From: Sorghum bicolor | Taxonomy: Eukaryota > Streptophyta > Magnoliopsida > Poales > Poaceae | Length of the DNA: 64,000 nucleotides | NCBI RefSeq assembly: GCF_000003195.3 | Contig: NC_012877.2 | Location: 10,332,855 to 10,396,854, forward strand | Direction of reading: 5' to 3' | Part shown: positions 54,039 to 64,000 of the stretch, piece by piece | How positions within the stretch are numbered: position 1 is the stretch's first letter | Layout: every line of letters begins with the position of its first letter | Made by a program: the position numbers and the translations under genes | The notes under the pieces: generated by a model | The model's database searches: none | Told to the model about the DNA's origin: nothing | What the model saw: only the letters and a program-made list of their open reading frames with translations

Positions 54039-54800
54039 TCATAGCAGCAAGTTATAAGCACCTTTCCCACTGATCACGAAGAAGGTTGTCGGCAAGGTTT
54101 TGCTGCTGATGGTCAACTCAATGCATATCGCCCCCTTAACTGGAGACACATTGCCCTCAAAGTCTTTAAGCATCATATCGGTCTTGGTTAAATCCTGATC
54201 TCCTTTTCCAAGCTTCCGATACATTGCGTATGGCATAATATTGATAGCAGCTCCGCCATCAATTAGAATCTTGGTCATCGGCTGACCATCAACCCTTCCT
54301 TTGACAAACAGGGCCTTCAGATGTTGCCTTTCATCATCGGCAGGCTTTTCAAATATGGCTGTCATCGGATCCAGAGCCAACTGAGCTATTTGGTCGGAAA
54401 ACTCCAACTCATCATCACTGGATGGCGCAAGGAACTCCATCGGCAACATGAATACCATGTTGATGTCTGCCGATGGTCCGTTTCCCTTAGGATCTGGTTG
54501 TTGCTGATCTCCAGACCGGCCAGAGTTCTCGCCCTTGCTCAACTCTTCTTGCCTTTCACGCTGCAGCCTTCTCTTTTGTGTCCTGGTCAACCCTTCTGGA
54601 CACCATGGAGGGAGTTGCTGCTGCCTTACCGATGGGCGATGATTTTCTCTTGACTCCATCCGATAAGTATTTGCGTCGCTGCAGAAGATGAACTCATCGA
54701 GAACCCGTGCATTAGCCATCTCTTCAAGTTCCTCCTGGTTCCTAGGAAAATACTCAACACGATCACCGAGCCTGTCGTGCGCACTGAGCCTGCCCCCCAA
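54039..54800 (-). pseudogene. Tat1-B gag C-terminal linker and aspartic protease
   Basis: 254 codons. A charged Arg/Glu/Gln-rich linker (PEGLTRTQKRRLQRERQEE) is followed by a retropepsin-like domain. Its motif ILIDGGAAINIMP replaces the usual D-T/S-G-A with DGGA, a form common in this lineage (from memory). Then come MYRKLG and GAICIELTI. A TGA after GAYNLLL cuts the C-terminal part of the protease, which continues in frame beyond it. Confidence 0.8.
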
Positions 54801-55271
54801 CCGATCATGAACGGACGCTCTCCCCTCATCGCGATAGTGCCGATCAGATCTGTCATACCGATCATAACCATTGCACTCAGGACAATCTCTGACAGTGGGA
54901 AGCTTGATGTTTTCCTCCCAACAATGGATGAAGAACGGACAATTCCAATGATCCCTATGCCAATTCCACTCCTGTCGGCGTCTTTCTTCTTCACGACGAT
55001 AGTCCTCTTGCTAGCACCGATACCTATCCTCACGTTGCTGCCAAGTTTCCTGAGGCCTTCTGTGAGTTATTACAATGCCGGATCGGGGAGGTCTTCCCGA
55101 GTTAGCTCCCTCCTGGATCAAGCCTTTTCCTTTCGCATCGGCAGTAGTGATCTGATGCTGAGGATCCACCGATGCACTTCTTTCAGCTGCTTCCAATGTT
55201 AAGACCTTAGCCTTCCCCTTAGCATCTAGCATGTTTGTTGGGAAAAGATGTTGATCAATCTTCATCGGCTT

Positions 55272-57441
55272 CTAAGCTTTAGAGCTGTCGAATTTGATCC
55301 TTCTAGATTCTATAGCCGATTGCAACTGTTGTCTAAAAACATTGCACTCATTGGTGCTGTGAGAAGTTGCATTGTGCCATTTGCAGTACTTCATCCTTTT
55401 TAATTCTTTAACCGATGGAATTACATGATTAGGTGACAATTTGATCTGACCCTCCTGAGGTAGAAAGTCAAATATCCTATCGGCCTTAGTGATGTCAAAT
55501 GCGAACTTCTCTGGCTCTTTGTGCCCAAAAGGACAAGACATCGGCTTCTTGTTTGTCACCCACTCTGCTAAGCCGATGACTGGTTCCTCATCAGAGTCTG
55601 AGCTTGCTGCTTCATCAATGAATGAGACCTTTTTGTTCCATGCTCTCTTGGGTTCAAAATGTTTGATATCTTGATCAGAAATTCTCTGCACCAAATGACT
55701 TAAGCTTTCAAACTCCTGAGATGCATACTTGTCCCTGATATGTGGCAACAAGCCCTGGAAAGCCAAATCAGCTAGCTGCCGATCATCCAGAACCAAACTA
55801 TAGCATTTGTTCTTGACTTCCCATATCCTCTGCACAAAACTTTCAACCGATTCATCATTGCGTTGCTTTAATTTAACCAAATCGGTGATCTTCTTCTCAT
55901 GGACTCCAGAAAAGAAGTATTTGTGGAACTGCTTCTCTAGATCGGCCCAAGTAATCACTGAGTTGGGAGGTAACGATATAAACCATGTGAAAGCCGATCC
56001 AGACAATGATGACGAGAACAAGCGAACCCTTAACTCGTCCCTATTAGCAGCTTCCCTGCATTGGATGATAAACCGGTTGACGTGCTCCATGGTTGACGTA
56101 TCATCCTGTCCAGAAAACTTGGTAAAATCCGGTACTTTGTATCGATTTGGAAGCGGGATTAAATCATATGCAGGAAGATACGGTGTTCGATAATAGTAAG
56201 TGTTGACTTTTGGTTTTATCCCAAATTGGTCTCTCATTACTTCAGCAATCTTATCGGCCCAATAAGCATCGGCGTCTTGCCGATGAGGCGGTTGCTTCCA
56301 CGTGTCTGTGCGGTGCACGATCTGCATGGAACATTGGATTAATCATGTGGCCACCCATCTGCTGACCGCCAAACTATTGCCCGCCGGTCTGCTGTCCGCC
56401 AACCTGCTGTCCGCCGATCTGCTGTCCGCCGATCTGCTGTCCAATATTCATCGGCTGGTTGGGCAACCCCTGATTTTGGAACCCGAGGTAGATCTGGCCT
56501 TGCTGAAACCCTGTAGCCTGATGATTCTGTTGGGGCATTTGCGGAAAGACTTGCTGCCCAAGCCATCCACTATTAGCATTCATCGGCATAGGTCCTGCCG
56601 ATGACTGGTAATTGGGCATCATCATTGAATTGACATACCCTGGCTGCGTCATAAACCTCTGTTGCATCAGCATTGAGTCTGCCAATGCGTTAGGCATCTG
56701 GAACGTTGGAGCTTGAGAATTCCCAGTGTAAGGCCTTGCAGTAGTGGTTGTAGTATACTGGGGACTCTGATTCATCGGCATATTTGGAGGCGCCGATGCC
56801 ATAGGAGCCTTGCCTCTCATATCAGCCGCCTGGGACGTACCCGGTGTCTTCAACGTGAACTCTGGGGGCATACCAAAACCCCACCAGTTAGGAGCAGGAA
56901 CCTGTCCTAACATTGCCAATGCCAACAGATCTGTAGTAAGCTTGATCGACTCATCTGATGTCGATGGATTGGTTGTCATCGGCGTAGATTGTGCATTAGT
57001 GACTCCTAACGTACTTGGAGGAACAGCAGTTTCTGTGCCCGCAGCGGCTGTAGCAGCCGATGGAGCTGTGACAACTGGCGATCCTAGCTGATGATGAGAA
57101 GGGCCCACATAATTTAGTGGCAATTGTCCTTCCTTGAAAGTTCTAGCCACGGCATTGAAAACCGTATTGGACAGCACACCAGCTTGGTTGATCAAGGCAC
57201 GGTTGATAGCACTATCGACCATGTCTTGGAGTTTACTAGGATTGGCTTCAAAAGTAACCTACCGAGGCATCGGCAGTGCTTCCTTCTGGATCGCTTCGCC
57301 GCTCCTGTTTATGCTGAAGGCCTTGAGACATTGTTGCTTGTAATCCTCCATAGCCTTCGCAATAGCTTGCTTCTGCTCATCTTTGAGGCTAGCTTCTGTC
57401 ACGGGGACGACGTTCTCCAATTCAAACTCAGTAGTCGACAT
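55272..57441 (-). pseudogene. Tat1-B gag, broken by a stop, a deletion frameshift and a further stop
   Basis: ATG at 57441 (MSTTEFELENVV). A TAG near 57259 replaces the CAG found in Tat1-A. The P/Q/N/M-rich linker (57222-56374) ends in a GGQQ repeat. About 28 bp present in Tat1-A (1525-1560) are missing near 56300 and shift the frame. The next block (56327-55272, 351 codons) contains the gag domain (FTWFISLPPNSVI, WADLEKQFHKYFF, FQGLLPHIRDKYASQEF). It ends in a CHHC-like finger (CKWHNATSHSTNEC). Despite the breaks the gag domain itself is fully open. 54801-55271 is decayed gag with RERD-type repeats. Confidence 0.83.
56371..56450 (-). repeat. 15-bp tandem repeats coding GGQQ(I/V/T)
   Basis: About five copies of CTGCTGTCCGCCGATCTG-like units on the plus strand. 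Tat1-A has only one unit at the same place, so the expansion is specific to this copy. Confidence 0.8.
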
Positions 57442-57460
57442 GTTGATCTTGATCTTGAAT

Positions 57461-57480
57461 CTGTCCCACTGGGCGTGCCA
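57461..57480 (-). other. Primer-binding site of Tat1-B
   Basis: Minus-strand TGGCACGCCCAGTGGGACAG, seven bases inside the LTR edge at 57488. Confidence 0.65.
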
Positions 57481-57487
57481 AAAGATG

Positions 57488-58198
57488 TGTTGATGCAAAA
57501 GCTAGATCTGCAAACACAAAGGGCTAATACCCGATTTCAAACGTTAAGGCGTGCCAGCCGATTTGACCTTACTATCGGCAAAGGTGATAACTTGAATACT
57601 TTGGTCTCGACAACAGCGATGCGCCCGGATGCCACGGCCAAGAGGTATTCACGCGGGACTTGAGAATACACCGAGCTTGAGTCGACGAACTCCTAAGAAC
57701 TCGTAATGAAAAAGGAAAATATGATGAGGTCGTCGAAAGAGTAGATACTGGAATATGAGTAAAAACTTGTATTTGATTGATTGATAGATGTCTCGATTAC
57801 AAGGCCCTAGGGTCTACATTTATACCCTGCTCAAAGAGCTACAACCAGACACGACTAGAATTCGAATTCCAAATTTAAACAGAATCCGTGTATAAAACGA
57901 TTTAAATAACTAAGGAAAACATAAAACTATCCTGCCGTGACAAGCTGGGACACCACCACGGACCAATTGGCAACCTCCAAGTCTTCCTTCTATGTCATCG
58001 GCAGACTCCCCATTGGCAACGATTAATACTGGCCTTCGGCATAAACACATCACCACCCATGGACTTAGCCACATTCAGCTGTCTCCTCATCGGCAACCAC
58101 CCTTATCGGCAACTCTCCTGCAGACCAGTCACTATTGCCCTTTCTTGCCGATCTACACTCTACCGATCCTGGGTACGTGTCCAAAAACGGTGTCAACA
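57488..58198 (-). repeat. 5' LTR of Tat1-B (711 bp)
   Basis: Plus-strand ends are TGTTGATGCAAA and GGTGTCAACA. A TATAAAT box on the minus strand is at 57818-57824. It matches 2667-3383. ORFs starting inside it and running into 58199 onward are LTR-CACTA read-through and not genes. Confidence 0.9.
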
Positions 58199-59495
58199 CT
58201 TTCATCTGTTAGAACAAATCACGAAATTACACGGACAACAAGCAATGCAGCCCGATCCAACGAACATGAAGAGCACCCTAGCCCTAGAGAGCAAAAAATA
58301 CATGATCAGTTTTCTTAGGAACAGTTTGATGAAGAAGTGGGCAATGGTGTAGCATTTATGCTTACTCAGGAGGAGTCTGGCGTGGAGCAAGGGGGAGAAG
58401 TGGGAATAGGAGAGACTGATGAAGGATCTAGCAAGGACGATGACTCAACCTCAGGATATGAAAGTCTTGAGGATCCACACCCATGTGAACCTAGACGGAA
58501 GCCAACGATGGATGAGTTGGACAAGGACTTTGACCCAAACGAGGAGGTAGGGATATGAAAGTCCCTTAGTAAATCATAAGTTTTGGTAATGATATGGCTG
58601 TGTTACCTCTACTAACACTTTGACCTATTGTTTATACAGGTCCCTCCTAAACCTCCAAAAAGACCACGTCGACGTCAAGCACGTTTCGCCAGACATGACG
58701 GGGCAAGGGAAAGGAGGGCAGAGGCAACAGGCACAGAGACTACCATTGTGGCCTGTACTCCACAACCTGAAGGCACAACCTCGGCTTTGACTACCAAATT
58801 AAAAAGGAAAGGAGGGGTCAGAAAGCCAAACCACTATCCAAATGCAAAAATGATTTATGTGATTGACGAGGTTGGGGAAAAAGGGCAGATCCTTAAGCCA
58901 AAGGAGTTCCAATCAAAATTCCGCAATGCAATTGGGGCCCTAGTCAGAGACAAGTTGAACCCATCAATCCGCAATTGGCACGACTATCCAGAGGACATAA
59001 AGGATGACCTATGGAAAAATCATCTGTTGGCCAATTTTCATTTTAGGATTCTGGTAGAGAAGCTATCCCTAGTAAGACGACGTCCTATGAAGATGATGGC
59101 GAAATCATTCCGACATTGGAGGAATGAGCTGAACACCGAGTACATCAAAAAGGGGTTAACTCCATACCATAAGTATGGACACATAACTCCTGCTATATGG
59201 GCGTTGCTCATGGCTGAGAAGACTGCACCAGAATCTTTGGCCTTAAGTGAAAAGAATAGCTTGCAGGCAAAGAAGAACATCCACCACCCTCATCTAGGCC
59301 CCAGTGGCTACGAGGGCAAGGAAGAGATGTTTAGAAAGATGGAAGAGGAGGCCGTAGCTGTTGGGAATACAAAAGTAATGAAATTGAAGCCACGCACCAA
59401 GCGTTGGGTCTTTGCAAGGAATCTGGAAGAATCAGGCAGCAGTCTGAACTTTGCCAAGCTAGAGACCGAGGAGGCAGTGTCAAGGATTATGAAAT
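58199..59495 (+). pseudogene. CACTA gene, 5' part: acidic N-terminus and most of a Transposase_24-like domain
   Basis: Plus-strand gene fragment. The frame seen before 58318 has a TAG there and continues as an acidic segment (58321-58545; GIGETDEGSSKDDDS, DELDKDFDPNEE). An intron runs from GTAGGG near 58547 to TATACAG at 58639. The next exon is open to 59495: a basic stretch (PPKPPKRPRRRQARF), then the Transposase_24 (Ptta/En/Spm) pattern with FRNAIGALVRDKLNPSI, WKNHLLANFHFRI, FRHWRNELNTEYI, ALLMAEKTAPES and RNLEESGSSLNF. It is cut at the TSD GAAAT (59491-59495). The remainder of the domain is at 14587-14335 on the minus strand. Confidence 0.78.
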
Positions 59496-60400
59496 TGTTG
59501 AGGGTATCAATAAGGGATACCCTAACTGACGCACATAACGAGAGCACCCGTACGCAAGTCGAGGCCTCCGACTCGACGCCCCCGGTCGCACAAACGGTCA
59601 TCGACGTCCAAAGCCTCGAACACGGAAAGGGCGTCGTACAAATCGATTAGGGCTCGAGCGCTGGTAACCGTCGAATACGGAAACAGGCTCATACGAATCG
59701 AAAGGCCTCGAGTGCAAGGACGCCGCCCGCCACCTGACACGGGCACGGGGACCAGGGCATTTAATGCGTCTGCTGCACTCTCACCTAACTCGTCAGTCAC
59801 GGGAAGCGTGATTGGGAACAAGCACCCGTCCAATCTTTCTTTTTACAGCCTTGCCCACCAAATAAGCCAGAGTGTGGCAGGGCGCAGCAAGGTGGTCGGA
59901 ACGTCTCGTCAAGACCCCTCTCGAGACGTCCAAAGTCAGCGCTCTACCCAGCGAGGCTTTAAGTGGTATTCGACCCTCGAGCAGGCACGTTCCTTCCCAG
60001 AGAAGGGTCGGGCAACAGAGGACGGCGCCTCAACCACTCTGACGCGGCCGTAGTCGCGACGTACAAGCGTGCAACGGATAAACCGGTCCAGGACAATGCA
60101 CAGGAGCAGGATTCAGGGGCACGTGTAATCATCATCAAAGTACCAAGACAAGACGGCTCGAGGCCACGCCGGTACGGAGGCCTCGAGTTGGTCAGCGCGC
60201 CATACCTCTATCAACCCCTATTCTGCCACCTACATATGTACCCTAGACCTATCCTTGGAACTATAAAAGGGGAGGTCCAGGAGCAGATACGCGGGAGAAG
60301 ACAAGTCATACGTAGTAGAGCACCCATGCTCCATCTCCATCCATCCACGCCTGTATTCACCCCTGTACAAGCGCTTAGGTGCAAGATAATACAAACTCCG
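59496..60400 (+). repeat. Displaced outer part of the Tat2 5' LTR (905 bp)
   Basis: Starts TGTTGAGGGTATC (TGTCGAGGG in the other LTR, a CG-to-TG change). It matches the reverse complement of 14727-15629. It ends at ACTCCG, where the inverted Tekay LTR begins. The TATAAAA box is at 60262-60268. Together with 24971-25110 it makes one whole LTR. Confidence 0.93.
60262..60268 (+). promoter_or_regulatory. TATA-like box in displaced Tat2 5' LTR
   Basis: GGAACTATAAAAGGGGAGG, a strong TATA context, now separated from its gag by the inversion and pointing toward the inverted Tekay LTR. Confidence 0.55.
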
Positions 60401-63400
60401 TGTGGCAGAACCTCCTAAGTGTTTGGGCCCACCGACACCTGTCATTGTCCAAAGGACCTCTGACGGTGATGCCGGGGATCCTCCCACTTTAGAAGTCCGA
60501 TGAGCATCACAGGACGCTCATTCTACCGCTACCTGTGGCGTATCAAGCGAACTTGTCTTGACCACTAGTGATGGTCAATTAACGAGAACTTCTTCTCGCC
60601 CTTACAGGATAGCAAGTGGCCACCTTAACACCAGGATCACTCGTTGCGAAGACATTGCAGTATCACAGACGACACAAGACCAAAATAATATTTCAGAGTA
60701 AAACAGCGGAAGTATCACATAACTTAATTTACAAAAGGAGTTCTTCTAAATAGTAGAGTGTTATTACAAGCCAGGTCCAGCGGAGCAACTTAAACTTTAG
60801 TACACAAATTACAAACTTACAGACCCTGCCCATGGGTCACGCTCACTCTTCTTCGTCGTCAACCTCGACGACGGACACACAACAGGGTTCGAAACATGTC
60901 GGCTCCTGAACTTCACCTGCAACAGGAGTTATAAAACCCTGAGTACGGGAGTACTCAACAAGACTTACCCGGCGGAAAAAAGAGGAGAAATTAGGAATGG
61001 AGGTTTGGGGTAGACAAGGAGTGGCTGAGCAAGGAGCCAAAGTGTTTTGCTAAAAAGCTTACTAATAGTGCATCCTTACTTTCAAGTTTTACCTGCGAAT
61101 TCCTCTCCTTAAAAGGTCGAGGAGTTCGAGGACAGTCTATCTAGTTGCCTCTCACAGACAAGTCTGTGAGTTCCTAGTCCTTAATCAAAGTATTATCTAT
61201 CCAACGGCCATAGCTTCATGTCACTCTGAGTCCAGGAATTGGGATCCGAACCTCATGAGACATTTCCCCCTTTCTCATTTTATCACTTAGTTGCATAATT
61301 ATCTATGATGAGGGTCGAAGGAATTGAGTCTCCCAATCGGGGAGCAACGACGATTCGAATCGCTTAGCAATCCAGCTGGAGTTCCTAACCACCCGACATA
61401 TGTAGAACCAAATCTTGCATATGTCAACCCAAATCAAGCTCTCCCCAAATTTGACTAGGTTCGCTGCACCCGAGAGCACAGTACTCCACCATCCTACAGC
61501 CGATCTAGATGTTTTCCGGTCATCTCAGATCCGTAAGGTGGGTACACACTACTCTCGCCATCGCTCCATGCCCAGTGCGCGAGTAGCTGTTCGCATCGAG
61601 GGATCACAAGACCGGGCTTACCGAGGGCAAGTGGCTAGTACTATAAATTCTCAACCCAGCAGGCCATCAACGGACCGGTCCTTAACCGACACAGTTGGAG
61701 ACACTACTTTAAGACTCCATTCTTAAAGCAAGTCCACTGACCGGTCTCAAGTTGAAACATCATTGACCATAAGTGTATTCCACAACAACCCTTTAAACTT
61801 TCTTGTTTGAAAACCTATCTAGTAACAGGGCTAAGCATTACTACGCGATTTTGAAATAAAACAAGTGTCAAGGACAGGATAACAAATATCAAGGTAGTAA
61901 ATGCAGCAAGTAGGTTAACCCAATTCTCAACTACCTAATGTAGCATTTTCAATTCATAAGTGATAAAAGATTTAAAACATTCAAGGAGGGGTTAATGCAT
62001 CCGGGGCTTGCCTTGGTTGCAGAGCTGAGAGGGACCCTCGGAGACTTCCCAAGTCTCGGATTCTACTTCCTCGAACGGAGCACCGACTTCAGGGTTCGGT
62101 TCAACGGTCGCTCCTTCGGTCACGTGCACTATACGCAAAATGATGGATGCTCATGATATGCGTATGACAAATATTTAAGAAGGACCGAGTTAAGTACAAC
62201 TGGCCTTCTCGGTGCAATACAGACTAAACAATAATTAAAGTTGTTTATCATTTTAGTATCTTTACCCAAGAGGTTGCATCAGTAAACTAAGATTCCTCTT
62301 AATTCACAATTATCCTTAATTAACTAATCATTAATCATTTTTATCTTAATTAACTCTTAATTAAGTATTAATGACAGTAATTAAGCATTAATGCCAAACA
62401 ATAATTACATGCCAAAGGTCATCAAGGTTAATGACCTCAGGTCATCACACATTCCCAAAATCACTCAAACCCTAATATTGAGAATTTAACTAATTATTAT
62501 CTAATTATTCTAGAATTATTATTTAATTACTAATTAAGGGTTTAATAATATTTTATTCAAACATTATCCAAATGCCATCAAATTTTGTGTGAAGCCAGAG
62601 AATAATATTTAGAGGCATCCCACAAATTTTGTTGATTTTTGGACATGCAATTAAATTATTAAAATTCATAGAAGTTTTATTTGCTAATTAAAAGAGGCAA
62701 TTTTTATACACATGCAAACTACCAGAAAATAGAACCTAATATTTTTCCTGTGTTCTAGTTATTTTATAGAACCTACACAAAAATTTCCATCATTTTTGGA
62801 TCAGTACATGATTTTATATTCAAATTCAAACATCAAGCATTTTTAAGCAAAAAGAAAAAGGGAAAACACACTGTGTTACGCGGCCGGCCCGCTTGGCTTT
62901 GGCCCAAGCCGGCCCATGCGCTGAACCCGCCCCCTCCCCTCTCTCTGCCAGACGCTGACGGGGAGGCCCCACCCGTCAGCTTCGTCTTCACCGCGCATGG
63001 CGGCTCGGCCACGGCTCCGGCCGCCGTTAGCGAGGTTCTCGGCCCATGCGTGCGTGCGCACCAGCCTCACCTCGCCTTCGCGACTCCACAGCCATCCCCT
63101 ACTCACGCTCTACTCTTTCCCTTCCACCTCGGCCACGCGAATGGCGGGCGGCCGCCATGACCGACCGCAGACCGGCCACTAGGGCTCGGTAGAGCGCAAA
63201 CGGACGTGCTAGAGAGCTTCCACGAAGGTTAGAGAGTGTGGTGCTCACGTTGCGAGGCTCGAGGAGGTAGCCGAAGCTGCTGGCAACGGAGGCGGTGTCG
63301 TTGGGCGGGCGCTCTAGCCTTGGCGAGGTCATTCCGGTGGACCTGTTCACGTCCAGGGAGAAAGAGCGAGCGCATGAGCATCTGGGGAACGAAAAGAACT

Positions 63401-64000
63401 TGAAACGGCCGCTAGAAAGGCGTGATACCGACTGGAACAACGTGACCACGGGAAGGGCTCCACGGCGGCGGTCCCAGCCGGAGTTGGGGAAGAAGGAGAA
63501 GCTCCAGCGATTGGGTGGGTTAGAGGATGAGCTAGGGGGTGCACTGAGCTCGCAAGAGTGTGGCGGACGTTGTGGAGTGCTCAATTGAGTTGGAGAGGGA
63601 TCGAGTACGGTGTATTTGCGAAGGGAGTGGTCGCCGGTGGTTTTGGCCGTCGAAACAGAGGAGCTCGAAGTCGGCCGCGTGAGCATTCAAAAGGACGAGG
63701 CGAAGGAGTCTCGGGCATCCACGTCGCGCGGTGACGCGGCCAGCAAGCAGCTACGTGGCGGTGGGGCGCGCGCGCGGCTCTGCCCGCTCTGCGGCCGGCG
63801 GGACAGAGGAGCCCGTGATCCTCATCGGATCACTGCAGCGAGCTCTATCCAACCAATTTTGTGGTTTTGTGAAATTCGACCAAATTTTGAACTGAAGACA
63901 AAATTCCACCAAAACAGAAGTTATTCAGAATTTTACAAACTACAAATCTTCTTTTGGTGACCAAAGCCAATGCTGAGTGGAAAATGATGAATTTGACAAA
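60401..64000 (-). repeat. Inverted 3' LTR of the Tekay element (3600 bp visible)
   Basis: Reverse complement of about 25700-29296, starting TGTGGCAGAACCTCC. It differs by scattered substitutions and a 27-bp-scale insertion near 63735-63765 in the GC-rich zone. The remaining roughly 590 bp of the LTR lies outside the window. ORFs in 62870-63690 mirror those at 26011-26821 and are not genes. Confidence 0.93.

Larger units (their letters stand above)
48471..58198 (-). mobile_element. Tat1-B: Tat-lineage Gypsy element (continues at about 35130-37163 across Athila-2)
   Basis: 5' LTR at the right end (57488-58198), then PBS, gag, protease, RT-RNase H, a second RNase H and integrase on the minus strand. 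The antisense gene on the plus strand spans the Athila-2 insertion to 35844. The plan gag-pol plus antisense ORF before the 3' LTR is that of Grande-like Tat elements (from memory). No 3' LTR is present at the left end. It is predicted to lie beyond base 64000 because of the inversion. The right flank (ctttc, 58199-58203) is CACTA coding sequence. Confidence 0.88.

Noticed and set aside
57992..58318. ORF spanning the Tat1-B LTR and CACTA sequence
   Set aside because: It crosses an insertion boundary; only the part after 58198 belongs to the CACTA gene.
59642..60053. ORFs in the displaced Tat2 LTR, including one that continues the CACTA frame past 59495
   Set aside because: They lie in LTR sequence; the match to 14588-15629 explains the region fully.
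1..64000. CRISPR arrays, bacterial operons, tRNA or rRNA genes
   Set aside because: No regularly spaced repeats, no tRNA cloverleaf and no rRNA sequence seen; the tRNA-like matches are short primer-binding sites.

Overview
The window reads as plant nuclear DNA from a grass, most likely a panicoid relative of sorghum, sugarcane, maize or millet; the genus is not resolved. It has no recognisable host housekeeping gene. Essentially all of it is transposable-element sequence, as in pericentromeric or intercalary heterochromatin. The oldest visible layer is a CACTA (En/Spm) element gene. It carries a Transposase_24-like domain, then a DUF8039-like and repeat-rich middle, then a ULP1-like tail. Several LTR retrotransposons have been inserted into it and into each other.

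Layout. 1-3383: 5' part (gag, PBS, 5' LTR) of a Tat-lineage Gypsy element, minus strand (Tat1-A). 3384-4022, 12913-14587 and 58199-59495: three pieces of the CACTA gene. 4023-12912: complete Athila-like element without pol, minus strand, TSD CTTAC (Athila-1). 14588-25110 plus 59496-60400: a second Tat family (Tat2) with an antisense gene on the plus strand and a deleted gag-pol on the minus strand. 25111 to about 35130 plus 60401-64000: a Tekay-type chromovirus with LTRs of about 4.2 kb, inserted into the right-hand LTR of Tat2. About 35130-37163 plus 48471-58198: a second copy of the first Tat family (Tat1-B), with a plant-mobile-domain-like antisense gene. 37164-48470: a second pol-less Athila-like element (Athila-2, TSD ATCGG) inserted in that antisense gene. 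43864-45823: a Copia-type solo LTR (TSD CTGTC) inside the Athila-2 gag.

The main structural result is an inversion. The right-hand LTR of Tat2 and the Tekay 3' LTR lie about 35 kb away on the opposite strand (59496-64000). Beyond them is the missing 5' part of the CACTA gene. The Tat2 target duplication is ATTTC at 14583-14587 and its reverse complement GAAAT at 59491-59495, and the CACTA reading frame continues across the two pieces. One inversion breakpoint lies between the Tekay pol stop (35113) and the Tat1-B antisense-gene promoter region (about 35354). The other lies beyond base 64000.

Functional view. Most element genes carry stops or frameshifts. The best-preserved ORFs are the Athila-1 gag (468 codons), the Tekay extra coiled-coil ORF (234 codons) and long stretches of the Tekay and Tat1-B polymerases. 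Both Tat families keep a separate plus-strand gene convergent with pol, each with its own TATA-like box. Both Athila-like families have the same reduced plan (gag, sometimes protease, then an ATHILA-type ORF, no RT or integrase) and share a related 3' non-coding block. They presumably depend on enzymes supplied by other elements.
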